Assembly (NCBI RefSeq): GCF_009389715.1
Contig: NC_052399.1
Span: 5,768,585 to 5,832,584 of the forward strand
Direction of reading: 5' to 3'
DNA: 64,000 nucleotides
Source: Phoenix dactylifera
Taxonomy: Eukaryota; Streptophyta; Magnoliopsida; Arecales; Arecaceae
The position numbers and the translations under genes were made by a program. Position 1 is the first letter of the stretch; the number at the start of each line of letters is the position of its first letter. Positions 35,501 to 47,599 of the stretch are shown here, one piece after another. The notes under the pieces are model-generated. The model saw nothing but the letters and a program-made list of their open reading frames with translations. It made no database searches and had not been told where the DNA came from.

Positions 35501-35935
35501 TATATTTATTAACAATAGTTATAAATAATAATATATTTAATATATTAATATATTTATCTATAAATATAATTATTAATAAAAAAAATAAAGAAATATTTAT
35601 TAACTTATGTAAATATATTTAAAAATTTGAAATAGCTAATATTGTTTATATAAGTGAGCTATAAACAGTCAACAAATGGGTTGAGAAAAAAGTATTATTA
35701 CTTAAATTGTTTATTCAAGAGTATTATTAGAATTTGATAATATTTTAATAGAAGATTATAACCTCTAATTCTTTTTGGAATGCCATTTTTAGAATAATTA
35801 TTCCGTACATAATAAAATTTATTTTTCTCCACAATTATTATTTTAGATAAATTATTTTTAAAAATTATCAGATTTTTCTATAATCTGACATCCTAACCAA
35901 ACGAACCACAGAGAGACCTCTATAATGCATCACAT
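32521..35935. other. Long intergenic stretch without a recognised gene
   Basis: AT-rich. It holds a C-run at about 33810-33828, a stretch at 35030-35205 with GAGCTAGCTTGA-type phrases and an AGGGATATAAACAAGCC edge (perhaps a hAT-type MITE end), and an almost pure A/T block at 35400-35600. No supported coding frame. Confidence 0.5.
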
Positions 35936-36654
35936 TAGCCGGTATTTTATAGTTTGCCGCATAAAGAAGCACGACTCTCGAAGCATGACAATGAGAAGCT
36001 AGACGGGGCTAACGCCTTCTCCGTTAGTTCGGTGACAGAGTCGCTCCGGTACTTTCGCCGCCTCCTCTCCTCCCTCCATATTCTAGGTAATGTCCGGCCA
36101 AAGCTCTTGCCTCCTTTGGCCGTCGACAGTTGGTTCCAGCAATAGAGACCCCACCACTCTTTCGTTCGAGCAGCGAAATCCAACCTAAGACCGCACCTCT
36201 CGTCTCTGGCCTCCTCTCTCCCTCCCATACCCCTTGGTTGTCTCCGGCCAAAACCGCGCCACCTCCAGCCGCCTCCGGCATCGCTATCCGGTCGCTCGCT
36301 CGAGGAGTCCATGAGGGAATTTGCGTGGGTGGTGCAGTGGGAAGCGACGAGGCGGCGGAGGAGGATTGAATGTCTTTGAGAAGCGGCCGGAGGGGAGAGT
36401 ATCGGTGGTGCAGGGATGGGTCCCACGAAGGTGGGGTGGTTCATGACCCGCCGCTTCTGAAATCGATCTATCGGGCATTCCCATCCATGGTAACGTGGCC
36501 GCAGTTCCATGATTATGGTGGACATGTTGGCGGCTCGACTGAGGATGCCAGAGGGACTGTGCCGGAAAAGGTTGGAGGAGAAGGAGGGAGGAGAAAGGTG
36601 CTTGTTAGGCGGTGATGGAAGGACGTTGGGCGGCGGTAGGGAGGAGGTGGAGGC
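35936..36654. other. GC-rich stretch of unknown nature beside a solo LTR
   Basis: Overlapping open frames on both strands arise from GC-rich, stop-poor sequence. None has a recognisable family signature. It ends at the target duplication of the LTR at 36655. Confidence 0.4.
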
Positions 36655-37891
36655 TGTAATAACCCGGTTCTTTTGGGCCCGTGGGCCGGCACGGAGTGGC
36701 CAGGCCCAGCCCGACCCCAACTAGAATTGACCTGTGGGCTTATGGACCAGCCCGAATAGGCCAGGTTCGAAGTCGACCTATCCTCGATTTGTCTCCGGAA
36801 AGGGCCGCCGGAACCTCGCCGGACCGAGGTGAGAGCTCTTCGCCTTCTTCTCTTACTTTTTCTGATTTTAGAGTTGTTGCTACATTGATTTGAGCCGGCA
36901 AATCGTTCGAATTTGATCTGAAACAGGGGTGCTTTATTTTGGCTTCCTCTTTCGGGTTTCGCCTCCGCTGGCTGCCGAATAGCCCGAGTTGTGCCAGCCC
37001 TACAGACCTCTATGATCATGCAGCTACGGGTTACGGAGTTAGCCATGGTCCATGTCGAGTTTGATCGGTTCTTTGACAATCTTCTGCTTCTTCCCTTCTT
37101 CGCGTTGGTCGACCACTGTTGTTGGTGGTGCTACAGCTAAAGGCCGACTACCTTGGGCAGCCACTCCCCTTGATCCAAGAAGAAGAGGGTGAGATCGGGC
37201 TCCCCCTATTTGGAGAAAGAAGAAGAGAGTCTTCTCTCTCTTCTTTGTCTCTCCTCTCTCCTCTCTCCTTCACTCTTCTCTCTCTCTCTCTCTCTATTTC
37301 TCTTTCTTTGTTTCTCTCTATCTTTGCATGATTCTATGGTCCTAGCAGGAGAGTCCCAGTGTTCTCATTGTAGGCTCAGGTTGACCCCAGTAGAGAATTC
37401 TGGACTAGCCACCTGTCGCGCTAGCCTTACCTTGACCATCACTGAGCACCATTAGACTCTATTATCATGAATTTCTGTTGTGTTACCTATATCGTGGTCT
37501 AATTCTTGTTTCATAATTTAACTGGCTTGATTTGCCAGAGTGGACCGACCTGGATTGTCGGACGCTGCTACTCAGTCGACTTTGTCCATTCTGCACCCGA
37601 CTGTTGTCAGCTACTATTTGGACCCATAATTGATAACCCCTAATCTATTCTCTTGATTTGATATATGTTTCTTGATCAGATGGATTGAGTTATATTGCGC
37701 TGATCGATTCAAACAATTGTGCATTGTCATCTAACTAGCCTCATATATCTTCCTAAACGAATCTATTTCATAGTCAAGCTCTAGTTTTGTTTGGGGCTAT
37801 AGCCATTCAGATAGAAAGAAGCCCAACGAGATCTTATACTCTAGTTTCTCTCTCTTCCTGTTTCATTCTTTTGGTATTTTCTAGCTTAATC

Positions 37892-38403
37892 TATGAGGAC
37901 CCGTGCGGGCGTGCGTTTAGTCTTACATTGATTATTCGCTGGGTAGATCTTGGGTACTTATACAGAATCAAGAAACCCAAATAATACATTCCGGCTAGCC
38001 ATTTTGGGTGAGGTCCTGGGTTGTTACAAATGGTATCAAAGTAGACCTGACCCATAATCTATATAAACAAGGGGACACGAGCCGATCGTTGTGTTTGTGA
38101 TTAGGTTTAAATGAATTTGAACCCTTAGCCTGACGAGGATATCGGGGACACTGCAACACAGATCTATTGAGGTTGACTATGAGCCAATTATGGTGATTGT
38201 GATTAGATTTAAATGGATTTGAATCCTTAACTTGACGAGGACATCAAGATTTAAATGGGGGAAGTATGTGAGGACCTGTGCGGGCATGTGTTTAGTCTTA
38301 CATTGGTTATTCACTGGGTAGATCTTGGATACTTATACAGGATCAAGGAACTCAAATAATACCTTCCGGCTAGCCATTTTGGGTGAGGTCTTAGGTTGTT
38401 ATA
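37892..38403 (+). mobile_element. TRIM retroelement (copy 3 of 3), complete, nested in solo LTR
   Basis: Two 137 bp LTRs (37892-38028 and 38267-38403). The primer-binding site TGGTATCAAAGT (38031-38042) has one G-to-A change from the canonical site. A polypurine tract (GGGGGAAG) lies before the 3' LTR. The 5 bp target duplication TAATC is perfect (37887-37891 and 38404-38408). The internal region (238 bp) has no open frame but contains a tandem duplication built around TGATTAGRTTTAAATGRATT and ACTTGACGAGGACATC-like phrases. This is the best-preserved copy in the window. Confidence 0.93.
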
Positions 38404-38889
38404 TAATCTGAGGAAATTTTGGTTAAAGGAACTCGGAGGCTAGTCCTAGATTACTACGTGATGGTGGACCCTTTAGTGGACATGTAGAGAGTTCTGGATT
38501 GTCGGATACTTTGGATAATTTTTTATATTGATTTGGTTCTATAGGAGAACAATCTTTTGGACAAGAGGACATTGAGCAGGGTTCTATGCACCTCGGTTCG
38601 TAGATCGCAGTGTGACAAGTGATTAGTTTGTCTAGATTGTCAGCAAAGAGGTAAGAATCCTTGTACACTGATATGAATGATATAGATATTGTTTTACTTA
38701 TAAATGTATGATATTCTAATGATCTAGATAAGTAAGAAGCAAGCATAGTTTTATGATGGTTTCTGTAGTAATCATATTTTGATCTCGTATGCTTGTGATT
38801 GATAGTATGATGGATGCATATATAAGCATAAGTTACACTTGCCTGATTAGACTAATAGATTTGGTGTTCTGGACTTACCATATTGTATT

Positions 38890-39440
38890 GGCTGCCCCAT
38901 CACGGGCGAAAACGTGACCGTGGTTAGTCTAAAGCTGAAAATAAAAAAGAATTGATGTGTGGATGTGAGCTTGATTAAATGAACAAAGACTTTGGGCTTA
39001 TCTCGTTATCATTGGTTGCCCCGTCACAGGCCGAAAATGTGATACTATTGATTGCCCCGTTACAGGCTCGAAATGTGATACTATTGATTTTTCCATTACG
39101 GGCTAGAAATGTGATACTATCGATTGCCTTGACACAAGCTGGAAATGTGATACTATTGATTGCCCCGTCACAGGTTGAAAAATGTGATACTATCGATCGC
39201 CCCGTCACGGGCTGAAAATATGATAATATTGATCGCCCCATCACGGGCTGGAAATGTGATACTATCGATCAGCCTGTCACGGGTTGAAAATGTGATACTA
39301 TCGATCGCCCCATCACGGGCTTGAAATGTGTACTATCGATTGCCCTATCATGGGTTGGAAATCTGATACTACTGATTGCCCCGTCACAAGCTAAAAATGT
39401 GATACTATTGATTGCCTTGTTACGAACTGGAAATGTGACT
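38890..39440. repeat. About 14 tandem units of 36-37 bp within the solo LTR
   Basis: Unit of the form GTGATACTATCGATCGCCCC followed by GTCACGGGCTGAAAAT. The units have diverged by point changes. The same unit, inverted, fills 50510-50800 of the other solo LTR. Confidence 0.88.
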
Positions 39441-40020
39441 GGTATTTGGCCCAAAGTCAAAAAGATAATTGATCCGAATCAAGTTAAAAAGGAATGGAAT
39501 AAAAAGCATTGAAAATACTATTGAATATTTATGAAATATCATATGATATATCACTCTTGAGTGACTGGATTTCTATTGAATTTTGATATACATATTTATA
39601 CTGATTATTTGAGCATTATTGATAGTCGGTTTGTAATTTCATTATGTGTGCAACGATTTCTTACAGTTTTCAAACTTATATTATTGTTATGTTGGTGTGG
39701 ACGTGTGAAAATTCTTACTGGGTTGTAAAGCTCATAACCTCTTTCTCTTTCTCTTTTTTAGAGTTGCAGGTTGCATAGTACATGCTATGGTTGAGATCAC
39801 GAGTGGAGGAATGATTAGACAGAGCATCACTGATACTGGTTGGATGATCAAATTTTGTAATCAGACAAATTTTGTTGTTTGGAATGAATTAAAATTATTA
39901 TTATTCAATAACATTGAGGTTGTAATATATTTTTAGGCCTTGCATTTTTTTTAATGCTTTGTTCTAGGAATTGTGCGGCGTGTCGCGAGCTGGACCCAGG
40001 TGTTGGATTTGGGCGTGATA

Positions 40021-40509
40021 GTGGCGGTCGTGAGGAGGGTGTGGAAGTAAAACAAGGCCAATGAGGTAGATGGAGGACGTTATCAGAAGGTCCCCCACGC
40101 CTCGGCCTACGAGTGACCAGCGGCCAGAGGCACGGAGAGAGGTAGAGCCGTAGAGGCAAATGTGGGGTCTTGGTTGAGATGCGATCTCTCTCCTTGGAAT
40201 CGAGGCTACATTGACTGAAGCCTAGTATTTTCCACTCCTTTTGGGATCCTTCTGGATAGCGTGGCATGCAACGGAGAGCTTTCTACATGATATATGATGC
40301 ATTACAGTGGACCCTCTGTAGATTTTTTATTCTATGATCTGCATCCACACAAAATTTGAAGCAGATACTGTTCAAAAATCCTGCAAGAACGTGTGGACTG
40401 AATCATATCGGATTAGATTTTGAAGAAGTGTCTGCATTCTGTCATGCGCCATATCGTCCTTAATTTGGCTTCCGTGGAGGATCATTTTGTTTCTGCATTA
40501 GTTTAAAAC
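40021..40509. other. Flank of the solo LTR; no gene seen
   Basis: GC-rich for the first 200 bp and probably continuous with 36654 before the LTR inserted. No supported gene. Confidence 0.4.
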
Positions 40510-40881
40510 GGTGATTTGAAAGCAGAACAGGGGCAGAAATTTCTTGCTCGGTTGTCCGAGCTTTCCCTTGTCTCGTTTAAACTCTTCCGGGCAGCGCGCT
40601 GAATATCCGTATCTAACCTGTATCTCTAAGTCCAAATATTGACTCTAACTGGTCCACATCTTACGCCAAGAAGACGACCGTTCCACATTCCTCTAGCACA
40701 ACTAGCCCTCACCAAACGAAACCATTATTGTTTATGAACGAAAACAGCGTTCTTTTCCCAAAGAATACGTACTACAGTCCCTAGTCCACCCTTTTCCTTC
40801 CTACCTACCTCCACCGAGCAATATAAACATTTTTTCTTTTTAATGCAAGAGCAATATAAACATTTTTTTTGATGCAAGAGA
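40510..40881 (+). promoter_or_regulatory. Promoter of gene F with duplicated TATA unit
   Basis: Shares collinear blocks with the module upstream of pseudogene P. Immediately before the gene, a 33 bp unit containing TATAAA is tandemly duplicated (40816-40848 and 40849-40881). This gives two TATA boxes at 40822-40827 and 40855-40860, about 110 and 75 bp before the ATG. Confidence 0.6.
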
Positions 40882-40934
40882 TACATAAATATTTTACTCC
40901 ACTCTCTTCTACTTCAAACTGCCTCTCCTCCACA

Positions 40935-43900
40935 ATGACCTGGGTAGCATTCCCCTCATTCTTCCTCCTCTCCTCTGCACTAGGAGCAACATTAGCTGCC
41001 AGCCAATGGACAGGCCCTCGGATGGAGGACTGTGAGCCAAAAATTTGCGGGCAAACAAACGTCTCATACCCATTCTGGCTCCCCGGACGACAACCATCCT
41101 ACTGTGGCTTTCCCTCCTTCAGCCTTACGTGCGACAACAACGTGCCCACCATCCAAATATCCGGTCAAGATCATTACATCCAGAGCATCTTCTATCAGAA
41201 CCAATCCATGTTGGTTGCCAACGCCGAATACGTAGATGACAGTTGCCCAGTTGCCCATCTAAACCTCTCAGTTGATCCCAAATCATTCACCATCAGCTCG
41301 GCCAATAAGGCTCTACTCTTCTCTTATTGCCCAGAACCACCGCCGAATCAGTATAGAGTACCTTGTGCTTCTACCAATACTTCTGTCTTTCTTGGTGGTA
41401 GCATGATGCCTAGCCACATAAATTTATCAAGCCAATGTGATACTGTCGTTGCACCAGTCTTGGCCTATCCAGGAGCTAATAGTAGCGATTATGCGACCCT
41501 TCTGAAGAACGGATTTCTTTTGGACTGGACAGTCACCGATTGCACAGAGTGCGCAACAAGTGGAGGCAAGTGTGGGTATGCGAACACGACACAGCAATTT
41601 ATCTGCATCTGTGCTGATGGAGCTCATTCCACAATCTGCAGTAAGTCTTCTGTCCTAGATTCCTAAAGAGTTCCTCTACCATAACTATGAAGCAACGATA
41701 TCCTGCATGTACTTAAGAAGAGCACTTCCAGGAAATGTCATCAAAAAAGTTCGGTTGTATCAATTGAGTCCATGATGATATCTTCAAGTTCCATTGTTCT
41801 GTGCTTCTAGGCTTGCTGCCTAATATCAAGAATCTTGCAGCAGTTATGAGATTCCAGTTGCCAGAGTTCTCATTCATCTCCTTGGAGGGAGTGAGGATCT
41901 GCAATTGTAGACCTTCTTCTGTTAACTGAATCCCCCGTTTTTAGGTCCAGTTTTCCTGCATCGCTTCTTCGATGTTGTGTGTCAGTTCCTGCATGTTGAT
42001 GCTCCACTGAGGCCTTCTTCTTACTACTGTCCTCCCTCTCACATGATGCTCCTTAGGATTACCTTAATATTTTTCCCTTTTTTTTCTTTTCTTTTTAAAG
42101 AAAATTGCATACAGCACCACTGTTTCGTAAGGGTGGAGAAAAATCCCTTGTAAACAGCGCAAAAAAAAGGAAAAAGACACTAAAGAAATAAACAAAAAAC
42201 AAAAGAAAGTAGAAAAGAGAGAGACGGAACAAAGAAGCAGATCGCGTGGAGTTGGAATGAACAGGCTGATCGGATTGAGACGCACAACATGGCCTCTCAC
42301 TTCAGCCAAGATGTTCTGACTTCTCTAGCAGCCCTCTTGCAAGGGTCTTGAATGAAATATAGGAGAGCAGGTCAGGGTTACAGAATCTGCACCAACCAAC
42401 CGATCTAATTGATCCAACTCTTTTTATTTTTGAGAAGAACAGTCAAATTGATCCAACTAATCTTTTGTTTCGCTTTCTTCCATTGCTTGTATGCCTCCCA
42501 AAGAGTGACAATAATTTCAACAAACTACAGAAGCTCAAATCTAGTCCATCTATCCATGACCATCTTGAGCAAATTGCATTCTAGATGAATTATTTGATAA
42601 AGTCAATGGTCTCTGACGTTTGGTTGGAATACCAGATTATAATGCCCGAGACCGTTAACATAATTTTGACTTCTTTGAATGTAGAATTTATGCGATTTGG
42701 AGTTTACCTATGTCAAGAAGCAATTTCTTGTTCATTAATTCAGAACAACAGGGTGGAGTCTATAAGAATTAAATTGGGAGAATGCACAGTCTTACCAGTA
42801 ATTATGGCCCTCTTAACTGTAATATTTAAGTAGAAATTTAAACAGAAACAGGCTGCCCTCTTTATGGCTGTAATATGGAATCTATTTCTTATCTTTTCAT
42901 TAGATGAAATCTTGTCTAAATGTTTACTTTACTTCCTCCACATTCCATCAAAAAGAAATTTAAACAAAGCCATAAATTCAATCCTCTAAAACTTTATCGC
43001 TGAACAAGATGCCTCTGAAACGAACCTTAATCTGCACCCTCTTTAACTCTTCCAGGTCCTTTTCCCTCTTTGTTTAGGTTACACAGACTAAGTATTGACA
43101 CCATTTTCATTAGTCTTTGATCTAAGGATGAAATATTGGTTTGACCAGCGTAAGATCAAATAGAACAACAAGATATTAAAAAAGTTGATGGGTGGCATTA
43201 TGGATCCCATTTTACACTACAAGAGAGAAAAAAATTAAATGGTAGCCAAAATTTTGTAGTTACGTTACTAGAACTTTCAAGTCTTCAATCCTTACAATTA
43301 AGAATAGAAATGATATAGGATACTTTGATTGATTTACTATGTGACTTTGTCAATCTTGCACTAACTGTAACATTTACATTCTTGCAGAAGACAATTCCAC
43401 TAAAACGAGAAAGATTGCAATAGGTACATACTCTTCGCCATGGCAACCTTTTAAAGATTTTTCTTCTAAAACTACCTTTTGAAAGTTTTGAATATTGGGC
43501 AGCATGCTATTTGCTTAAGGTATTTGAGATATTCTGGACTTTCTAGCAACAGAAAACAATTTCTCTAATTCTTGATGCCAACTTTTATTGTAAATGAAGA
43601 AATGCATTATGACTAAATTGAATATCTTTCAGCATCTCCGCAACACACTGTTTTATAAAGTAGGCTCTTCTGCATCAGATTAGGCTCTGTTGATGATAAT
43701 GTGAGGAAACCTGGAGTCTCTATATCTGCATAGTCAAAATAATCTTCTTCCATGGCTTTATGGAAGTACATCAGGTGAACCATGTCAGAAATAAGGCACC
43801 CTAATGCATGAATTGACTTCCTAAATATACCCAACGATGTGATGAGAAGTTGAAATAATTGAACCATGTTTTGCACCTAAGAATATGTCAGGCAATAATT

Positions 43901-46420
43901 TTCACTTAAGGGATTTACTATTCACACAGGGTTAGTTAATTTGCTCTGTTTCTTGTTTGTTAATAGTAAAGTATCCATAACTTGTCTATACATTATGTTG
44001 AAGAGTTGTACTAATGTCATTTTGGAAAGAAGTACTTTTTTTTAGTATCCAGGAATCTCTTAGAGTTTTCTCCTTGATATCCCTTGGTCAAGGAAAATAT
44101 TACCATACCTAGACATGGAAACACCACCGGACAAAGATAAACTTTTCCCTTTGCAAGTTTGAGGGTTCCATCTCTTTATCCATACAACCTTTGTTTTTTG
44201 TATTCTGAATTCTCTTTTGGACTGTCAGTGTAATATAATGCTATCCATGGACATTTTATTCCAGAAAAGAGTGCTTATCCATTGACTTTTCATTGCATGT
44301 AAGAACATGTTTTATCTCCTCCATCATTCTTAATAAGGGCCCTTTCATTCAAAAAAAAAAGAGAAAATCTTAAAAGGGAAAAAACATGATGCAAAAAGAA
44401 AATCTTCAAACCAGAAAAAAGAAAGGGAAGAAGAAGAAAAATGAAGGAATTGTGGAAATGTTTGAGACTACTCAGGTTTGGCAAATCCATCCTAATCCAC
44501 AAGCTTTATACAATTCTATGAAGAAATTGCCAACTCTCTCTACAGCAATTGCTATCAAAAAAAACAATGGAACTTTAATAAACCTCAACTTTCCTAATAG
44601 CAGATGTGTACAACCCAAATTAGCTAAAATAAGCAGGAACCACCTTAATTTTATTTGCAGCATTAGCTTTATTAACATCAAACCAAACTCCGTATAGTAT
44701 TATCTATTTTGTCATAATATTCTTGTCCAATCTCTGACGTAGATGATTTTTTTTGAGAGAAAATCCTCTACGTCAGAGATTGGACTAGAATATAACATTT
44801 ATGGAGAAACTTTTTCTGACATAATATCTACTGGATTGTGTCTTATGGTCGGATTAGATAGACAACTTCCTAAGAAAAGGAATTTTTCAACTACTGTAAT
44901 TGATGCAAAACATAACAGAACAGAGTGCTAACATTTTCTTTAAAATTTTGAGTTGACACTATCAGGGGCATGAAATTTTTATAACCAGCATTCTTTTTTC
45001 CCTTTTAACTTAAAGATGAATGCTTTCTCAAAAGAAACTTGAAGGTAAAGCCACCTAATTCTCAGTGGAAAAAAATACTAATCGTGTTACTTTTAGGACC
45101 CCAGATGCATTCTGTGTATTTATGGCCTAATGTTATTTTAAGGTTTTAAAGCTCTTTATTCTTACGTTTCTTCCAATCATGTTAAGCAGTAGATCTGACA
45201 ATTTCAAAGGATGTGGAAAAGAACTTTCGCAGAACTTTCTCACTGCATTTTCCCTCCGTTCCTTTTCAGGTTTAGCGGCAGGAGTTTCAGGTTTCCTACT
45301 GGCGTGCACTGTATTCTTTCTCTATCGGTTTCAGCACAACAGAGCTCCCATGTCGATCCTTTTCTGGAAAAAGAAATCAGATGATGCAAAGAACATCGAA
45401 GCCTTTTTAGAGAGTTATGGATCCCTTGCTCCAAAAAGATACAGGTATTGTGATGTGAAGAAAATAACCAAATCCTTCCGTGACAAGCTTGGCCAAGGTG
45501 GCTATGGAACTGTATACAAAGGTAGTATGGACAATGGTTGTTTGGTAGCTGTGAAGATGTTAAGCAGCTCCAAGGGATATGGCGACGAATTTGTCAATGA
45601 GGTTTCTAGCATCGGTAGGACCTCTCATGTGAACATTGTCAGTCTTCTAGGATTTTGCTCAGAGGGATCCAAAAGAGCTCTCATTTATGAGTTCATGCCT
45701 AATGGATCTCTGGATAAGTACATCTATTCAGAAAGACCAGAAGTAGATCTTGGGTTGGAGAGATTATACCAGATAGCAATCGGCATTGCCCGAGGATTAG
45801 AGTACCTGCATCGAGGGTGCAGCACACGTATAGTACATTTTGATATTAAACCTCATAATATCCTACTAGACCAGGAATTTTGTCCCAAGATAGCCGATTT
45901 CGGGTTGGCTAAGTTGTGTCCGCCTAAAGTTAGCATACTTTCCATGGCAGATACAAGGGGAACGATAGGATATATTGCTCCAGAGGTCTTCTCCAGGAAT
46001 TTTGGAGTGGTCTCCAGTAAATCTGATGTATATAGCTATGGAATGATGGTATTAGAAATGGTTGGAGGACGTCAGAATATAGATGTTGGTGTCAGGAATA
46101 CGAGTGAAGTTTATTTTCCACACTGGATTTACGAACATCTAGATCAAGATGGAGATTTACAAGTTCATGGAATAACAAAGGAAACTGAAGAAATTGCAAG
46201 AAAGATGATCTTAGTTGGCCTGTGGTGCATACAAACAGCACCAGGTAATCGACCTTCTATGAGCAAGGTAGTAGATATGTTGCAGGGTAGTGTCGATGAC
46301 TTGCCAATTCCTCCAAAGCCATATCTCTCTGCTCCTTCAGAACCAATAATTGCTTCATCATCAGAACCGAAATCCTCCTATGGTATTAGGGAGTTGATGA
46401 ACTCTTCAGATCATTTATGA
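40935..46420 (+). CDS. Lr10-like (LRK10L2-type) receptor kinase, gene F, complete
   Basis: Three exons: 40935-41640, 43388-43423 and 45270-46420; 1893 nt, 630 residues, GT-AG introns. The signal peptide is about 1-22. GUB_WAK_bind has CEPKICGQTNVSYPFW and CGFPSFSLTC. WAK_assoc (about 203-235) has CTECATSGGKCGY and CICADG. The mini-exon gives the linker DNSTKTRKIAI. The transmembrane helix is about 248-266. The kinase has GQGGYG (about 322), VAVK lysine (about 343), alpha-C Glu (about 358), the catalytic loop HFDIKPHN with Asp about 439, and DFG (about 457). [10 protein letters not shown] and a Ser-rich tail follow. HFD instead of HRD makes it a non-RD kinase, as usual in this subfamily. Role: plasma-membrane receptor kinase; the ligand is unknown. 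The start at 40935 gives the best signal peptide. The family includes wheat rust-resistance-linked Lr10 kinases; a defence role here is inferred. Confidence 0.92.
41641..43387 (+). other. Intron 1 of gene F
   Basis: GTAAGT donor and TTGCAG acceptor. AT-rich. No gene or clear mobile element was recognised. Confidence 0.75.
43424..45269 (+). other. Intron 2 of gene F
   Basis: GTACAT donor and TTTTCAG acceptor. Contains the foldback at 44725-44785; otherwise unremarkable AT-rich sequence. Confidence 0.75.
44725..44785. repeat. Foldback: 26 bp inverted repeat, 9 nt loop
   Basis: The left arm, 44725-44750, starts GTCCAATCTCTGACGTAGAT. The right arm, 44760-44785, is its reverse complement with one mismatch. 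The loop is TTTTGAGAG. Weaker complementarity continues outward (TATTCTTG versus CTAGAATA). It lies in intron 2 of gene F, so it would form a stable RNA hairpin. Confidence 0.88.
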
Positions 46421-46954
46421 AAACATTCCTGAAGGGGAGTGTCAAGTGTTTTCCAGTCATGTACAAAATCCGGACTCAAGCATGTATCTTATGGTCTAAT
46501 GAGTAGAGGTTGTGATCTCTTCTGGACAAGTGGATGGTATGCTCATGCCCTGACAGAAATTTTTACATAACTTGATAGGCAAGCGCATGCAAAAAGCCAA
46601 TATGGCCGATACATATGAATGCTCCCCCTTTGAAAATTCAGGATTCATTTGGTTCGCGGGGCAAGGAGGGGAAAAAAGTATGGTCACCAAAAAAATAAAA
46701 AAATACCTCATATTTAGTTGGAGCTTTCAAAGAATAAAAATAGTTAAGTAGCTTTCTATAAGAATAAAATTTCTATATTCACAAAAAAGAAAAACCCATC
46801 TAGAGCGTGAGAAAGTCCAACTCCCACTAGTTAAAAATAGGGTAATTTTCTTTAAAAAATATTCTTAGACTTTTAGATAGAATGTGGTGGAATGCATCAC
46901 TTTTTTATAGTCAAACCACTTTTCGAAGTATTATATATGTAGATCCAGACATCA

Positions 46955-47370
46955 ATTTTATGGAAAAAAATATTTCATTAGAATTTTTTTTTCTACAAAT
47001 CAAACGGTCCCGAAATTCAACTTTGTTATTTTTTTTATTTTTTTTTTGAGAGAGATAAGTTTGTGATGTAGGTTACTTGCAAATTCCTGCAAATGCCCTG
47101 TTATTGCACAATGAACAAAAGTTGCGTATCATAGTTTGCAACAAGAAAACGGTCCCGAAATTCAATTTTATAGAAAAAAATATTTCATTAGATTTTTTTT
47201 TCCTACAAATCAAACGGTCCCAAAATTCAACTTTGTTATTTATTTATTTATTTATTTATTTGAGAGAGAGATAAGTTTGTGATGTAGGTTACTTGCAAAT
47301 TCCTGCAAATGTTCTGTTATTGCACGATGAACAAAAGTTGCGTATCATAGTTTGCAACCAGAAAACGTCC
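46955..47370. repeat. Tandem duplication, about 213 bp, upstream of gene G
   Basis: Two copies of a block starting AAAAAAATATTTCATTAGA, through AAATCAAACGGTCCC and GATAAGTTTGTGATGTAGGT, to GTATCATAGTTTGCAAC. They are about 210-216 bp apart because a TATT/T tract differs in length. It ends about 230 bp before the ATG of gene G, so it may affect its promoter. Confidence 0.85.
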
Positions 47371-47599
47371 CGCTAGAGTAGTACAGGTGTCTCTATTTTA
47401 TGCGTTGCGCCTTTCTTTATCTGACTCGGGAGAAATCCCTCACCACTAGTCCGAACTCTGAAGCCAAAGGGAACGTGGTTTTGAAATTTGGGCTCTTACC
47501 TTGAAAGTTTCCTTGTCCCGTTTCAAATCCGACGAACTTGGAGATAAATACCTGGAATTCAACCACCAGTAGAAGCTTACCAGACGAAAGGAGAGAACC

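Larger units (their letters stand above)
36655..40020 (+). mobile_element. Solo long LTR with nested TRIM
   Basis: Starts TGTAATAACCCGGTTCTTTT and ends GGATTTGGGCGTGATA. The flanking 5 bp copies are GAGGC (36650-36654) and GTGGC (40021-40025), one mismatch. Without the inserted TRIM (37892-38403) it is about 2.85 kb. The start matches the LTR at 52099 (TGTAATAGCCCGGTTCTG, minus strand), and both have GGGCC-rich starts, CT tracts and a tandem array in the 3' half. No gag/pol and no partner LTR, hence a solo LTR. Read on the plus strand. Confidence 0.8.

Noticed and set aside
35947-37079. Long minus-strand frames (257 and 188 codons)
   Set aside because: GC-rich, stop-poor DNA with overlapping frames on both strands. 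One crosses the LTR boundary at 36655, so it cannot be one old gene.
38890-39440. CRISPR-like array
   Set aside because: Units are contiguous with no unique spacers, the genome is eukaryotic, and the array lies in an LTR.
38975-39512. Open frames on both strands with a repeated peptide motif (NSITFxACDGA-like)
   Set aside because: They arise because the tandem unit is about 36 bp, a multiple of three, inside a solo LTR. There is no start context or family match, and frames are open on both strands.
35926-40310. Larger Mutator-like element around the solo LTR, from TAATGCATCA occurring inverted near 35926 and 40295
   Set aside because: Only about 10 bp match, with no long inverted ends and no 9 bp target duplication.
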